Assembly (NCBI RefSeq): GCF_000224145.3
Contig: NC_020169.2
Span: 1,525,479-1,589,478 of the forward strand
Direction: 5' to 3'
Source of the DNA: Ciona intestinalis
Taxonomy: Eukaryota; Chordata; Ascidiacea; Phlebobranchia; Cionidae
Length of the DNA stretch: 64,000 nucleotides
The position numbers were made by a program, and so were the translations under genes. The notes under the pieces are model-generated. The model did not search any database and was not told the DNA's origin. It worked only from the letters and a program-made list of their open reading frames with translations. How positions within the stretch are numbered: the first letter of the stretch is position 1; each line of letters begins with the position of its first letter. Below are positions 24,701-36,000 of this stretch, piece after piece.

Positions 24701-27700
24701 TCCTTGCAACAAAATTTTCTTCGTTCTTATAATGATTTTCGTTTGTTTTCTTATCAATGCAAACCAATTTTATTGGTTTCTGGCTTAAATAAAAGCTACA
24801 AATTACTGAATTTAGTGACTTTTTTCGAAAAGTCGATTTTTTTACGTTTTAATTATTGCGCGTTTCGGCTTTCGTAGGCCAGTTTATATGAATTACACGG
24901 CACATAAATAATCCTAGTTTAATAGACGAAAGGTTATTTTACGTTAATGTAGTATCACGTACAGACGTCATGCATTTTTGTTTAGGTTTTGCCGTTGTTA
25001 TTATTTATAAACCACATGTTCACCGCCGTAAATCCGTGGTTATAATGATCACAACACAAACTGACGCTCCTGCTTCGTGATAAGTTGTTTGTCGTGGTAT
25101 GCAACAAACGGGAGTGCTTTGTTGACCCAGCAGATTTAGATTCCGTTAAATGTGAAGTTCAAATCGTGTTGTTTTAATATCAGTCACAGCGTCGCCGTTT
25201 ATTTCCAATTGTGGTTTGTCGTACATGCCTCCATGCGAGCATTACGGAATAAATCGTGGCTGTCGCTGTCAGCTTGTCGTATGTCCGTCGTTACAGGTGC
25301 GTTCGTGTTTTTCTAAAACTCCGGCGTTGCTTTCGGCCAGCACCGCAATTCATGTGGTTTTAATCGTCCCAACATGTCGCCTTTTATGGCGCTCTGCACC
25401 GCGACTCCGTGCTGCATCACTCGCTGCGCTGTGTGGCCTTTGTCATTCAAGCTGAGCTATTTTCGCAGTCGTGTATGTGACATCATACAGCGTGACGTAC
25501 GCTCTATCTGTAATCGAGATGATTTTTTTATCACTTGTGATTGCACAGTCGGACGTCTTATCCAACGATCTTATATTAGTTATCCATTAGTATAGTCATA
25601 TGGAACGCAAATAGCGTAAACTTGTGAAAATATGTTGCAAGACGACAGCCGGCACGTGCATTTGAAGAAACCGTATAATTGTCTGCGGTACTGGCGACAT
25701 TTTGCGAATTCCTGTCGCGTAATTCACCCAATAACGCTATCCGTGCGATCCATTTATTCACTGAATAAATACACCTTTGGCGTCGTTCGTAGGACAAACT
25801 TAACCACTTTTACGGAAGGTGCTTTTAGTAAAAGCTATAAATATCGTATGTACGATATGTGATGATTTACTGCACAAATTTGGGCTTTTAACTTCATCCA
25901 ATGTTAAGTTAAGTTATTTGCCATTCCATCAATTATCCTATTTATTCACAAATAAACCAATAGCATAGCTACCGTGTGGTTTGGACTTCAATAGAATAAT
26001 TGCTGTACAAATTGAATACGCTAACTTTACCTTTGTTTCAGGCAATTTTGAATACAACCAGATCGCCACCATTCCTGCAGGAGCAACCGACATTCTTATC
26101 ACAGATTCAACCAATAACTACCTAGGTATGCCTACAACATATATTACATGCACAAAAATTTTGGCCCAAAATTTCTTGTAATAGTGGGGCTGTATTATTA
26201 GATAAGGTTAACATGAGAGCATAAGATATATCATGGTTTTTATTAAGTTCGTTTTTAATTTTTCTTTGCGGGTACATTAGAAGGACAGACTTGGTTATGT
26301 TGGTTATGCTTAATTCATATTTTTATTTTTCCAACGGTTCTAAACGATTTAGAACACCAGTGCATGGAAAGCGTTTCATCACACATACAAAAAATAGCGA
26401 TTTTTGTTAATAATTTTTACAATCAAAGTAAACGCAAACTTTGATTTAAAAGATCAACAAGCTAAACCAGTAGTACCTGTGCGTAACGTCCAATCATTAA
26501 AGTCATCTATTCTCGGTTATGGCAAACCACCGCTCATTGGTTTTAGATGCGCAAGGCGTAATTGCCTCGTATAATGTGCGGGCGAGTTACGCGTACTGCG
26601 TTGTATGCGATTCGTCACGTACATTTAATGTGTTTTCACGAATCAGGCCCAAGTTCGTATAAATACCATCCATCATATAGTAGATAGTAGAACAAACAAA
26701 TTTGACGTTTTAAGCGGAAATAGTTTGTTATGTCAGCAGTAGCGCAAGTTCGGTTGGTTGTTCAGCGATAAAACTCTGAGCGTATTGACATCAGATTTCA
26801 CATATAGACGGTTGAATGAATTCCAAAGCACATTTGTGTGCATTATTCTATCTTCAAACAGTGAGCAATATTTAAAATCTTTCAAGAAGTGCAAAAAGCT
26901 TTGAATGCACACGTCAATCAAGTTGCATAGATGAGAAAAAGGCGGGATGGTTTTAAAACCACAAAAACACGGTCTGCAAATGCGCAATTCAATTTTCCGA
27001 TCCATTTTGCCGTATTAGCCATTGAGCTTCGTATTCTAATTACACAATCTAATTACTTTACGTCAAATGCTGATTACGTGATGTTATCGCATGCAACTGT
27101 AAACCTTTCTGATAAATAACAGCGATGAAACATATGATATACGCGCCCACTGTTGCTGTTATTGTATTCCTACGTTTTAGACATGGTTAATTATCTGATT
27201 TAACAAATTGTCTGATTCACCGATATGATGCAATTCCCGTAATGAGAATTGAACTTGTTATTTTGCCAATAACTACTGGCTTGAATTGCGAATCTAAATT
27301 GCGAAAAGCGAAGAGATAAGTTGTTTTTAAAAATAATCCACTCGCTTAAGTGGCCTAAACCGCAAGATGTTCATTTAACCAACAAAGTCATTTGTGAAGT
27401 GCTTGTTTAAAGTTAAATTTACAGCTTTCGTGAACGTCGGTTATTTGCTACAATATATCTTATCTTTACACTGAAGAGAAAAAACTTGTGTTGGTCACAA
27501 TAAATATTACACTAACGAATATACAATCATAAAGTACTTGCAAATCTTTATTAATTGGGGCTCAGTGTCTTAACAAAATGCAATGACGTGCAAAACTAAA
27601 CCGTTTTCAACGTAAATACGATTTCAGTAGATGGACGTACAACCCAGAACCTATAATTTAATCTATATGCGTGAGGGCCGGTTATGTGAGGTTTAAGCCA

Positions 27701-30700
27701 GAATTGATCAATTAACCATGTGCTTGCAATGGATTCAACCCTTAGAATTTTATCTCAAACATAGCCGTATACTTTGATTATCAATACCTCCTACGAAAAT
27801 GCATAACCTTTATACAAAAATTAACTTCAAAAGGGTTGTACCCTGTAAGGTAGAATATTTTATTTGAATAGCAGACTCATGATGCCATCTTGGACGGATA
27901 GTATATCTTATGCAAAATACAATTTTTTGAAATTGATTTTTGTCGGTTGGGCATTTTATGTAGCATTTGATCTTCATTTTTTTTTCATTTATGTTATTTT
28001 TCGCAGCTGTTCAAGTAGACAACGAAGGGTATCATGAATACGTGTTCAATGGCGACAACGTCATCAGTTGGCCGGGTAATTTCCCTTCTGCGGGAACGAT
28101 CATAAAGTACACAAGGACCGAGGACGATGAGACGGTCTCCATACAGGGCCCAACAACCAGCGATCTTTACATCCAGGTGTGTGTGATTAATTACCACGAA
28201 CGGCCCTTTTGAAGTGTATTTACTATTTGTCAATACACCGAAACGGGTTTTCTCCATTCGCAACGTTGATTTATTGAATAGCAGAGCAAAGTGCTACCAT
28301 ATTTGATCAGCGTTGCTTTGCAAGTTTATGATACGTCGCTTTCGTCGTTAAAGTGCCACAAAAATACATGGCGATTCAGCGTGACGGAAAAGCGCATTTG
28401 TGTGACAAAACACATCAAAACACATTGCCATATTAGTAACCCAACCCCTTACAACGCAGATGCTGTACCTTGGTGACTTACCCATGGTCAAATATGAATA
28501 CCGGATCCCTCACCACGTCCAACCACCCCAGGAACAACAGCAACTACAAGTAGACTACCGAGTCGAGGAACCAGACAGCGGTAATTTGATTTATGTAACA
28601 TACCACAAATTACTTTATGCTTTTATAAGCAACCATATTGCCTCGCCCTATATGTTAGCTTGTTTACGTTGGTTTGACGTAATACCTGACTAGGTCGTGC
28701 CGTCTAGCTGTCATGTTGCGGGGTGCACTCGCCTCTACACCTTACGTCATATCAGAACACCATGTTTCGTATTATTCATTATTTTTTTATAGCTATTTCG
28801 TGCACGGCCAAACCACAATTAAAAATACCCGTACATACGATTAAAATTTATGGTGTAACGCTTTGACGTTAATCTGGTGTATATATACTTGGTGATTTAG
28901 TAACATTGCATCTGTAATTAGAACGCCTTATCTCGGATTTACGTGTTCGGTTTTTAAGTGCACGTATATGACTTATGAATCTTAAACTAGACAGAGTAGT
29001 TGGGTTACCTTATAGCTTTAGAAATAGGAGAATCGCTTATGCCAATTAAACGTTACTATCCGTACCTTTCCAAAATGATCACATCGCATAATACATTATG
29101 CTTTGTGGCCTTATTCGGGTACAGCTCCTCAAAAACAGATAAAATTTCCCATAATTAACAATTTTTGTGGACAAAATACTGTTTTAGTAGCTTCGGTTGC
29201 ACCGTTTTCCACCTAAACTTGTATCTTAATTAAACTTTCGCTACTTGTAGGTGATATTCCACCAAGTTGGATAGTTGATATAATGGGACACGACGAAACA
29301 ACCCCACCCCCTACAACTACAACAACAGAAGCAACGACAACAACAGCAACAACAACGACAACAACAACAACAACGCCTATGCCCACAACCCTTCCTCGTC
29401 CAAGGAGGAACGTAAGTACAAAGAACATTCAAAGGATTATAAAACTGACCCCACATCATCACTAATCACTATACATATATATCTGTTTAAGCTCCAACAC
29501 CATAACTATTCAATAGTTATGTACGTATTGCTTAAGACATTTCACCGATAATACCATTCTTTCCATTGGTCGTTTCTATTTTAACTGGGTAATGTGCTAC
29601 GGCGGGGTACCCCATGGGACATGAAGTTTAGATTAGGGTTTGCTCATTACGTTAATACCTTAATCGATGCTCGTTTGGTTTGCAACGTTACCTGCTGGAT
29701 GACACGTCATTGATTTACATTAGCTTTAATTATATTTTACTGCGGTTCAAAATGTATATGTTTGTATAAGTAGAAGCCATAAAGAGGAATGTGTGGTAAA
29801 CATCTAATTTGGATATAGGCAAAAAGTTGCAACTTATTGTGTACATATTATATAGGGAATGTGCATGTCAGCGAGTATATGCTATGTACTAGACTGAATA
29901 TGTGTTTTTATTGGGTTGATTATTTTTGACTTTCACAGAAAAAGAACAAGCCCCCTTATTGCGTGCCTTGCAAGAAACCTAAAAATCGCAAGCGACATTA
30001 CTGTCAGAGTGATTTCGGTGAGTAGATTACGTCATTCCAGCACTCTGTATTGGTTTTTCCCATTTTAGTAAATTATTTATTGTTTTGCATAAAACGGTCC
30101 CACACTTTCAGACAAAAGTGCATTAATAATGTATTTTGTTGAACTTGTAGTTCCCAAATCAAAAATTCGGGTTCAAGGTCTTAAAATAGAATGTTTTAAC
30201 TGCTCTCCTGGTATAAAATAAACGTCAGATGCAGATGCTTATAATCTTTCACGTTTCGTTTTCCGTACAGCGAGACTTTATAGTGCTATGGCGTAGCAAA
30301 CTAAACATAAAACCAAAACAATGCAAAATACTGTTAAAACTTACACTGCTATTTATCATGCATTGCCGCATTTATGCTGAGAACAGCAGAAGTATATACT
30401 GAATTACCTAAACCACTTATAATCTAATTTAACGATTACCTATCCCCTTTGCTACACACCCATGCGCAACTCCCAAACTTAATCATGCTTTGCGGACAAT
30501 CTTTTATTACCTTGTAGCCCACCAAGGGTTAAAACCCAAGCGTATCTATTCATTTACTGTATAATGAACTGAAGACACGCATACTGTCTGGGATTGGGCT
30601 CTCTTTTATGTTTTATACAACCTGTTTATGTAGAGCAGCGGAAATTGAGTTCATATATTTACTTGATTCGCTTTAGTTATAAAATGGTGGCGAAAATTTA

Positions 30701-31393
30701 ATGAAGGACCGTTTAATATGTATTAGAAATTATTATTTCCATAGCAGTATACACATATATGGAGAATCTGTATTAGCGTTTCGATATTACTGTATCTGTA
30801 TTACAGTAACACAAAAGAAAGAGTTGTATTGTGTGTATTACTTAAAAAGCGAGACAGTTTGCTACTGTCGTTTAAACACACGAGTTCTTAATTGATATTT
30901 CACCTAATTAAAACTATATTAACAAGCTTTTATCCTTTCAGTGATTCACGCCCGGGTCTTATCCAAGTCAAAAGTTGAAGGCAAGCGGTATCGACATGAC
31001 GTCACAGTCCTAAGCATTTTCAAGTCTGACTTTAAACTGATGAGCCGAGAATACGTGTGGGTATATAGCAGCTGCTGTCCTAAGTTCCGTGCCTACCGCG
31101 ACTACCTTATCATGGGAAGGAAGCGACGTGTTGAGATTGGAAATGATGGCCGTGGCATTTGGCTAGGCGCAAATAACGGTACAGACGCTACAGACGGCCG
31201 TCGAAGGTTTGAAACAAGGCTTATGGTCGATCATATGGATTTCTGGCACGTGTGGAAACGGAAGTACCTTAAAGGTTTAAACAAAGTTGCGAATTCAATA
31301 AACTGCTCTAAGTACAAGCGCCACGCGACAAGCCTACGACGGAGAGACCCAGAAAGTCGGCGGCGATTTTCACGACGCCGTGCTGGAAGGTAG
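18701..31393 (+). CDS. adamtsl5: ADAMTS-like secreted protein, ADAMTSL5 type
   Basis: Thirteen exons: 18701-18760, 19074-19218, 20087-20204, 22865-22931, 23236-23338, 24003-24136, 24510-24633, 26042-26125, 28007-28176, 28460-28580, 29251-29411, 29939-30017 and 30942-31393. They give 605 residues and all phases agree. Order of parts: signal peptide (residues 1-20); TSP1 repeat from about 80 with DWSEWTEW and CSRSCGGG (C-mannosylation and O-fucosylation motifs); ADAMTS cysteine-rich region (DPCQLNCIAEGFNFYK, then VDACGVCGGRNTTC); spacer domain; Thr-rich linker; C-terminal netrin-like (NTR) domain starting near YCVPCKK and YCQSDFVIHARVL, with a very basic end. This order without a protease domain is that of ADAMTSL5, an extracellular-matrix, fibrillin-associated protein. 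No metalloprotease exon is seen. AATAAA is at 31696-31701. Confidence 0.9.
19219..20086 (+). other. ADAMTSL5 intron 2
   Basis: AT-rich intron with a short (TA)n run at about 20036-20050 just before the acceptor. Nothing else is recognised. Confidence 0.5.
20205..22864 (+). other. ADAMTSL5 intron 3
   Basis: This 2.7-kb intron contains one full-length MITE (21899-22091). Short open frames on either strand lack domains. The rest shows no recognised feature. Confidence 0.5.
21899..22091 (+). mobile_element. Cimi-1-like MITE, full length
   Basis: This 193-bp sense copy lies in intron 3 of the ADAMTSL5-like gene. Its ends are TAGTAGGATGGGGGAAGATG and CATCTTCCCCCACCCTACTA, flanked by TA. It is very similar to the copy at 6338-6530, sharing CTATGTCCTCATGACTCTCA, which suggests a recent common source. 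Confidence 0.88.
24634..28006 (+). other. ADAMTSL5 introns 7 and 8
   Basis: Two long introns (24634-26041 and 26126-28006) flank the 84-bp spacer-domain exon. They hold stretches richer in CG (25030-25560) but no recognised gene, MITE or SINE. Open frames in them have no domain and are treated as chance. Confidence 0.45.
29296..29378 (+). repeat. (ACA)n coding microsatellite
   Basis: ACA/ACG/ACT triplets in the 11th exon of the ADAMTSL5-like gene encode about 25 threonines interrupted by E and A. They form a mucin-like linker between the spacer and NTR domains. A repeat of this kind is expected to vary in length between alleles. Confidence 0.85.
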
Positions 31394-33097
31394 ACCGAAC
31401 TGATGTATAGTTTTGTAAAATCCAAATCCCGAAGTCGACAATGAAGGTCCCCTTTAGTCAATACTCCACTCAACTGCCTTCTATTCTGCTAAGGGTTTCA
31501 TTCGTTGCTTCATTCACGTTCGACCACGGCTTCTTCACCTCACCAGCAGCCGTTCACATATTGCCAATACTTTTGTTCCACCTATCTGTATATGAGACAA
31601 TCAAACTACATATTTTTTCACTTGCACCGTTTTTAATCCCACCGCGGGGCAGCCAATGAAAGAGATGCTTCAAATGAATCATTTAGGTTTTTCCAAATAA
31701 ATCATTTATTTTTTTCAAATATGTGCGATTAATTAAAAAAGCCTGATGTATAAATGAAATGTTCATTGTTTTAAATTGCTGCTATATGGTTTTAATTACT
31801 ATACTGCTCTGTTTAAATTTTGGTCGTAATGTTATGAATTGTTTCTTATAATAGTTTTGATAAAGTTTCACTTTTAGACATCTTTTATTGCGTAATGTAC
31901 GAATGTACAGTTTAATGCCGTCCCTTTTAAAAATACCGTTTAAGGTTTAACATCCTACTAATGCTGTGTGAACACTCCTGTATTTAATTTTAGATTTTTT
32001 ATTCCCTTCATAGTGAAAAGATAAAACAACCTAAATGCACTCACATTTACTATAGATACGTTTTGGTACGTTTTCCAAAGTCGTATTTACTCTTTTTGTA
32101 TATACATTTTCGTCTCTTTTACTGAATCGCTCTGATTTCTTACTTTTGCATATGTTTTATATGAGGTTCGTGGATTTGTTTGATACTACTCAATGAAGTA
32201 TTTAGTTTGTCGGCATTGATATCGTTTATTTCTCTTTTTATTAAACTATCACCGGAAGAAACACGGTTTGATAAAAAGTCGCTATATACCTTTTTTAGGC
32301 CATTTTGCATGCAGATGTCAGTATCACAATACTGCTTATTATCTTTTTTTGAAACGGTAAGGATGTAGAGTCTGTAGACAGTTACAATGTTCGGCATAAG
32401 GATTTTAGTCTGTACAGCGCAAGTCTATTTATAAAGACGAAAAAAACAAAAATCGTACGCCTAACATCTCCTCTGTCTATGGTATGCTAATTTTGGCCTA
32501 GAGTCCTAGAAGTTAATAATTAGCTGCTGCAGATTAGTTTTTCTTGCACTTTTATAAGTACGAAGCACGTATTCATAGGGCGACTGAGACAGCTGTTTCT
32601 ATGACTCTGGACTGGGATAGGATTTGTGTTATGTCATGATTGATAACAAACGTGTAGGTTAAACGTGCAGCTTACAGGCTGTTGTTTAGAAGTGCATACA
32701 AACGTGAACAAAAGTCCATACGTTCGTAGGAGGATTCTATTGAAATGTCGGTTTGTCAACGGATTTCGTTCAGCTAGCCGTTGGTGGTAAGAGCCAACGT
32801 CTAAAATAACTGTGGTTACAGCTTGGCCACAGTTATAGAAAATTTACAGCGATAACAATGCAACGTCAGAGGTGGTATAACACAAGTACCAGTTCAAAAT
32901 TAAATTGTGCGTAACTGCGTGTAATATAAAGCCTATAGAAACTCAGTTTTTCAATAAAAGGTAAATTTGCAATAGTTGCAGTAGAATAAAAAACGTTTGT
33001 TGTTGCTTTATTTAGTTTACCACGTAACCCATTACTTACATGAGAAACCTTTAAAAATACATAAAAAATTTCCAGAAGAGCGGTTAACATAGATATC
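31394..33097. other. Spacer between ADAMTSL5-like gene and FPGT
   Basis: The first ~310 bases are probably 3' UTR, with AATAAA at 31696-31701. The remainder is AT-rich with no repeat family recognised. An acceptor-like AATTTCCAG ends at 33075, 22 bases before the FPGT start. Confidence 0.5.
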
Positions 33098-36000
33098 ATG
33101 ATGAAGCAGCTAATGGACATCAAGCATTGCGGTGAAGGGTCACCATTCGGTATAGCAGCAACTGTTTGTGAAAGCTTATATGAATACGAACTTGTTCCAC
33201 CTTTGGCCAGAAAAATGAACGCAGAAACCAGAAAACGTTTTCGTGACTTTGACCAATTAAGAGGTATTTTGGTAATTTTTAATATGGTGGGCAACACTAA
33301 AAAGTAGGGAAGGAGGGAAAATACCGTTAACCAAAAGGAGTATAAAAAGAGGGAAACTGGTGGAGGGATGGAGGAAAACTATTTTGTACCTAAATTAAGT
33401 AAAGGGACGAAGGGAAACTATTCTACTCCGTCCCACCACCATTTCCCCTACTGTCCCGTGTCCCTCCACTTATTTTGAGTAAAAATAGTTTTCCTCTGTC
33501 CCTCCACCAGTTTTACCTTATTTTGGATAAAAAGTCCACCAGTTTCCCTTCTACCCTCCTTTTAGTATCGGTATTTCCCCTTCTTTCCTCCCTTCCCTCC
33601 TTTTAATATTCAGTTTCCCTCCGTCCCTCATTTTAGTGTTGTCCCCCTACGTTTTTTTCACATGGGACTATACAGAGAAGACGGAAAACTTTTTCCGCTA
33701 GTTGTCGGTAATTATTTATATTAAAAAATACGGGAAAATGAACAAAACAGCACTACAAGGTGTTAATAAGTGTAAAACAAATTAATTAAATAATAAAAAA
33801 TACCTCTTTAAATACATAAAACACTAGTAAGAACATATTTCCCACATTAGGTCGGTTATATACGCTCTTTCGTTGTGTTTATTGTCGTCGAGTCTATGGT
33901 GTAACGGTTTGCGTGCAGTCGTAAACTCTCTTTGTTTCATTTTTAACCGGTTCGAGTCCCGCACAGTGAAATACTTTTTTATATTTTTTTTTAAGATTTT
34001 TTTTTTGTTTGATTAGCACGAGTTTGAGGTTAGGGGTTAGGGATTAGTGTTAGTGGTTTATATCTTATGTGTATAAACCGTGAAACTAACTGCTCCACAT
34101 AGAATATAGAAACGAATTTGTCATCGCCTCCTCGCGGAAAAATTTTTCTGTTTTCTCTGTATAGCTCCATGTGTTTTTTTTAACCATTGCCCATTAACCC
34201 CTGGCCTTAACTACGACTACCAACCTCTAACAGTTTCTACCAGCCTAATCTACAACGTACCAGAAGACTCTTAACCAGTGCCTTTAATAAATAAATTATT
34301 AATAAAACTGTAAGCTGTAATTAAAGGTTAGGTTATTTTGTGTTCATATAGAAACATTTTTTGTGTTAATAAGCTTAATGTTTTATACATTTAGTTTAAT
34401 AATCTCTAAAATCTTAAAAATTAAAACTTCCTTTCAGGGAAAAATGCAGAAGCTGGCATGTTTTGGGATGTGGTGGTTATTACTGCGGCAGATTCAAAAC
34501 AAAAAGAGGTTTATGAGATTCAAATATCTTCAAAGCTTAAAGTGAATGAACTACCTACATCAGCTGACTACCTGGTGGTTGCTGACCCACCTGGATATAA
34601 GATAGGTCAGTCCTTTTTTAAATTTTAGCAATACAAAGTAAAAAGGATTGACGCACTCAATCAATGATAATCCATATTTCCCAATCAAGTACCTACAACA
34701 TAACCGGATTGTTTGAAAATGTTCCATAAATAAACCTTTTAATATGAAATTTTTGAGGTGAAACTAAGGAAAATAATTATGTGTGTATTACATTAATTCT
34801 GTGTTTGGTAATTTATAGTAGGGTGGGGAAAGATTGGACACCTTTTCATTCTGTTTTTCTTGACTTATTTAATAGTAAACATAGAACATTCAAAGAATTA
34901 TAAAACCGTACCTTCACAACCCCCACAGAACGTTGTTAATTGTTTAAAACACAATTAAGGATATTCAGATATTACGTGCTAAAGGTGTCTTGCTATCTTT
35001 CACAGTACTAATTCATAAGTTATATATTTTCTATTTCCCCAGGAAATGGTGGCTCTACCATGGTGGTGTTGGAATTTCTGCATAAAAAATATGGTCAAGC
35101 GTTTTCTGGGAAAAAGTGTATCATTATCCACGCAGGGGGATATAGTCAAAGGTTGCTAATTGCCAGTGCATTAGGCAAAGTAAGTATATTTCTTATTTAC
35201 ACCAATATAAAGATACATTAGCATCATCGCAATGTATTTAATTCCGAGCTGACCAACCTCTTATTGGGTGTACCTTGTTATATATTATATAACAAGGTAC
35301 ATTGGGCAAATTATACGCATTGTAAATATATATATATATAACTAATAATAAAGTTTCTTGAGTGAAATGGGATACAAGGACATGTATTGTACATTATGTA
35401 CAGTGCATATACATATATATATATATACGTGTGTGTGTGGTATTATGGTCAGAAGAAAAGATTAACTGAAAAAATTAAACAACTAAAAAGAAACTATTTT
35501 TTACAAAGCGTAAAAAAATTTGCCCAATCAACTGCCTATGCTCCTACCATTGCTTTGGTCATTTTGCACACAGTAGGAACAGAATTAGTACTTTGTACTT
35601 TGTTCTATAGAGTAGAGTCCTACAGCACAGCATGCAAAGGTACCTCAATATCATTCAATTAATGTATATTACAAACAAAAACAGGTTTTTACATCCGTTC
35701 CATTAAATGAACCACTCTACCAAACGTTGGAGTTAAAGTTGGCATCTTATATTGATTTTCCAAAGAAAATTAAGACTGGTGGAGTATTTGTGTGTTGCTC
35801 AGATACTTTTGAAACTTACACTGACTGTAACAAGCATTGGGATTTTGCTGCGTCAGGTAAGCAGAGTATGATGTGACTGGAATATGATTGTGGTATCTTA
35901 GTATGGACGTCCCACCACGTGTGTGTGGTGCGAAGCGTACAGGAATGTTATTTTCTGTTGTTTCTTCCCGTAAAATATTGCCTTGTGTGGTTTTGCGCTC

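Noticed and set aside
29213-29462. Minus-strand open frames with Val- or Cys-rich runs
   Set aside because: They are reverse readings of the ACA-repeat exon of the ADAMTSL5-like gene.
33888-33975. Functional tRNA gene
   Set aside because: The acceptor and T stems do not pair properly and the anticodon arm is not formed.
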